In this document: positions 5,982 through 6,950 of the stretch, piece by piece | Layout of the letters: each line of letters begins with the position of its first letter | How positions within the stretch are numbered: position 1 is the stretch's first letter | Assembly: GCA_900550835.1 (NCBI GenBank) | Contig: URTP01000106.1 | Location: 1 to 6,950, forward strand | From: an uncultured Collinsella sp. | GTDB lineage: Bacteria > Actinomycetota > Coriobacteriia > Coriobacteriales > Coriobacteriaceae | Reading direction: 5' to 3' | DNA: 6,950 nucleotides | Made by a program: the position numbers and the translations under genes | The notes under the pieces: generated by a model | Database searches by the model: none | What the model was told of the DNA's origin: nothing | What the model saw: only the letters and a program-made list of their open reading frames with translations

Positions 5982-5999
5982 TCCCGGGCGCGGTGCCAA
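5972..5999 (-). promoter_or_regulatory. Probable sigma-70-type promoter for the metal permease
   Basis: On the minus strand TTGGCA (5999-5994, five of six bases of TTGACA) is followed after 16 bases by TACAAT (5977-5972, five of six bases of TATAAT). Transcription would start near 5965, leaving a 5' leader of about 55 bases before the ATG at 5909. The GC-rich spacer (CCGCGCCCGGGACAAC) is 16 bases, within the normal range. A second TACAAT at about 5942-5947 on the same strand lacks a well-spaced -35 (TTGACC lies only 11 bases upstream), so I prefer the first pair. Confidence 0.5.
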
Positions 6000-6009
6000 T
6001 AGTTGCCCA

Positions 6010-6018
6010 TGGTAAACT
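6010..6018 (+). promoter_or_regulatory. Possible extended -10 promoter element for the exonuclease gene
   Basis: TGGTAAACT fits the extended -10 form TGnTAnnnT, with TAAACT matching four of six bases of TATAAT. No convincing -35 hexamer lies 16-18 bases upstream, which is acceptable for extended -10 promoters. Transcription would start near 6025, leaving a leader of about 55 bases with a GGAG Shine-Dalgarno (6071-6074) before the ATG at 6081. The element lies only about 10 bases from the permease -35 box on the opposite strand, so the two promoters would be back to back. Confidence 0.35.
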
Positions 6019-6080
6019 ATCATCTCGCCACAACTCAGTAACCCCGAGCCGCGCGACGCGGCCCGTCCAAGGAGCAGCAT

Positions 6081-6950
6081 ATGAATGTTTCGCAAGCACT
6101 CGAATACGAGCGCCAGCCGTTTATCCCCATGTTTATCTACGGCGACCACGGCGCCATGGAGTCCGAGCGCCAGAAGGGCGAGGAGGCCCTCAAGGTGCTC
6201 GAGACCGAGTACTTTACCGCCGAGGGCGACCCAGGCTTCGACTTTGCCACTGTGCGCGACCTGGCCGACCGCAACCGCGACCTGTGTGACCAGATTGGCG
6301 AGGCGCGCCTGCGCAACGTGACGCCCGCGACGCTCTCGCGCGGCCTATCCGACGCCGACACCTGCGCCGCCATCGGCAAGATGCAAAAGCGCACCGCCGC
6401 GTCCGTTATGCGCGAGATCCGCGGTGACCGCGACGCACTCGGCGTGGCCTATGCCCGCAAGCCCATCCAAGGCACGGTGCTGGGCATCGACATCGAGACC
6501 ACCGGTCGCGCACCCGAGCGCGGCTACATCATCAACGTGGGCTGGGAGATCATGGATCTCACCAGCGACGCCGTGCCGCATGACGCCGAGGCACACTACT
6601 GCGGCCTGCCCGACATCTACCGCGGCGAGGATGTGCCGCTATCGAACATCCATCACATCAGCTGGGACGACATCGACGGCAAAAAGCCGTTCCGCGAGAA
6701 CAAGGAGCTGCAGAAGCAGCTGCTCAAACTCATGAAGAAGTACCCCTATATGGCGCACAATGCCGCCTTCGAGGACAGCTGGTTCAAAATTCATCTGGAC
6801 GGTTACGCCGAGGCACGCCGCGCAGGCAAGATCGTCGTCATCGACTCGCGCCAGATCTGCCGCAGCCTGGACGCCGACGTGCGCTCGCTCCCCCGCGAGT
6901 CCGCGCCCGCTGCGCTCGAGAACTGGGCGCGCCGCCGTGGTACCCTCGCC
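6081..6950 (+). CDS. DEDD-type 3'-5' exonuclease (3' end outside window)
   Basis: The frame opens at ATG 6081, preceded by AAGGAG ending six bases upstream (6069-6074), and stays open to the right edge: 290 codons without a stop. Residues 133-158 contain exonuclease motif I, with LGIDIETTG (Asp137 and Glu139 as metal ligands). Motif II is AHNAAFEDSWF (225-235). Motif III (HxxxD or YxxxD) should follow around residue 300 or later and is outside the window. The fold is that of DnaQ/RNase T/oligoribonuclease-type exonucleases, which remove nucleotides from 3' ends using two metal ions; whether DNA or RNA is the substrate cannot be decided. Residues 1-130 precede the nuclease domain and show no motif I recognise; they are charged and probably helical, with no membrane segment or signal peptide. 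Motif II is slightly unusual: Glu231 occupies the usual DnaQ Asp position and Asp232 is next to it. The gene is divergent from the permease and probably independently expressed. Confidence 0.88.
   Translation, partial: MNVSQALEYERQPFIPMFIYGDHGAMESERQKGEEALKVLETEYFTAEGDPGFDFATVRDLADRNRDLCDQIGEARLRNVTPATLSRGLSDADTCAAIGKMQKRTAASVMREIRGDRDALGVAYARKPIQGTVLGIDIETTGRAPERGYIINVGWEIMDLTSDAVPHDAEAHYCGLPDIYRGEDVPLSNIHHISWDDIDGKKPFRENKELQKQLLKLMKKYPYMAHNAAFEDSWFKIHLDGYAEARRAGKIVVIDSRQICRSLDADVRSLPRESAPAALENWARRRGTLA

Overview
The window reads as chromosomal DNA of a high-GC Gram-positive bacterium. Gene content, codon use (strong preference for G/C third positions), purine-rich Shine-Dalgarno sequences and extended -10 type promoters suggest a gut Coriobacteriia member, most likely Collinsella or a close relative. 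That assignment is an inference from sequence style; there is no rRNA or marker gene here to prove it. I see no transposase, phage gene, CRISPR array, tRNA or rRNA.

Layout from left to right. A plus-strand block opens with the C-terminal part of an M20 zinc peptidase/deacylase (1-798, 5' end outside the window), followed by a short, degenerate DUF1015-like protein (838-1527). It meets, tail to tail with a 2-base gap, a minus-strand block made of a nitroreductase (2810-3481) and two paralogous histidine phosphatases (2184-2726 and 1530-2165) that read in that order. A 13-bp perfect hairpin of repeat-like character (2742-2776) sits between the nitroreductase and the first phosphatase. A 234-base divergent spacer (3482-3715), holding a DtxR/IdeR-like half-perfect box, separates this block from a plus-strand pair: a six-helix HdeD/DUF308 membrane protein (3716-4318) and a YaiI/YqxD (UPF0178) protein (4319-4801) that start and stop back to back. 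Convergent with them is a minus-strand ArsP_2-type metal permease with a very His-rich loop (4821-5909). A 171-base divergent spacer with a fairly clear minus-strand promoter and an overlapping inverted repeat leads to a plus-strand DEDD-type 3'-5' exonuclease (6081 to beyond the right edge).

Functionally the window looks like ordinary core and accessory housekeeping: peptide/amide hydrolysis, small-molecule phosphatases, a flavin oxidoreductase, an acid-stress type membrane protein, metal export and nucleic-acid processing. I do not see a convincing new multi-gene system. The observations most worth a second look are the DUF1015 protein that has lost the family's best-known motifs, the DtxR-like box in front of the nitroreductase, the hairpin repeat beside a phosphatase ribosome-binding site, the possible operator on the permease promoter, and the exonuclease with an unassigned N-terminal region of about 130 residues.
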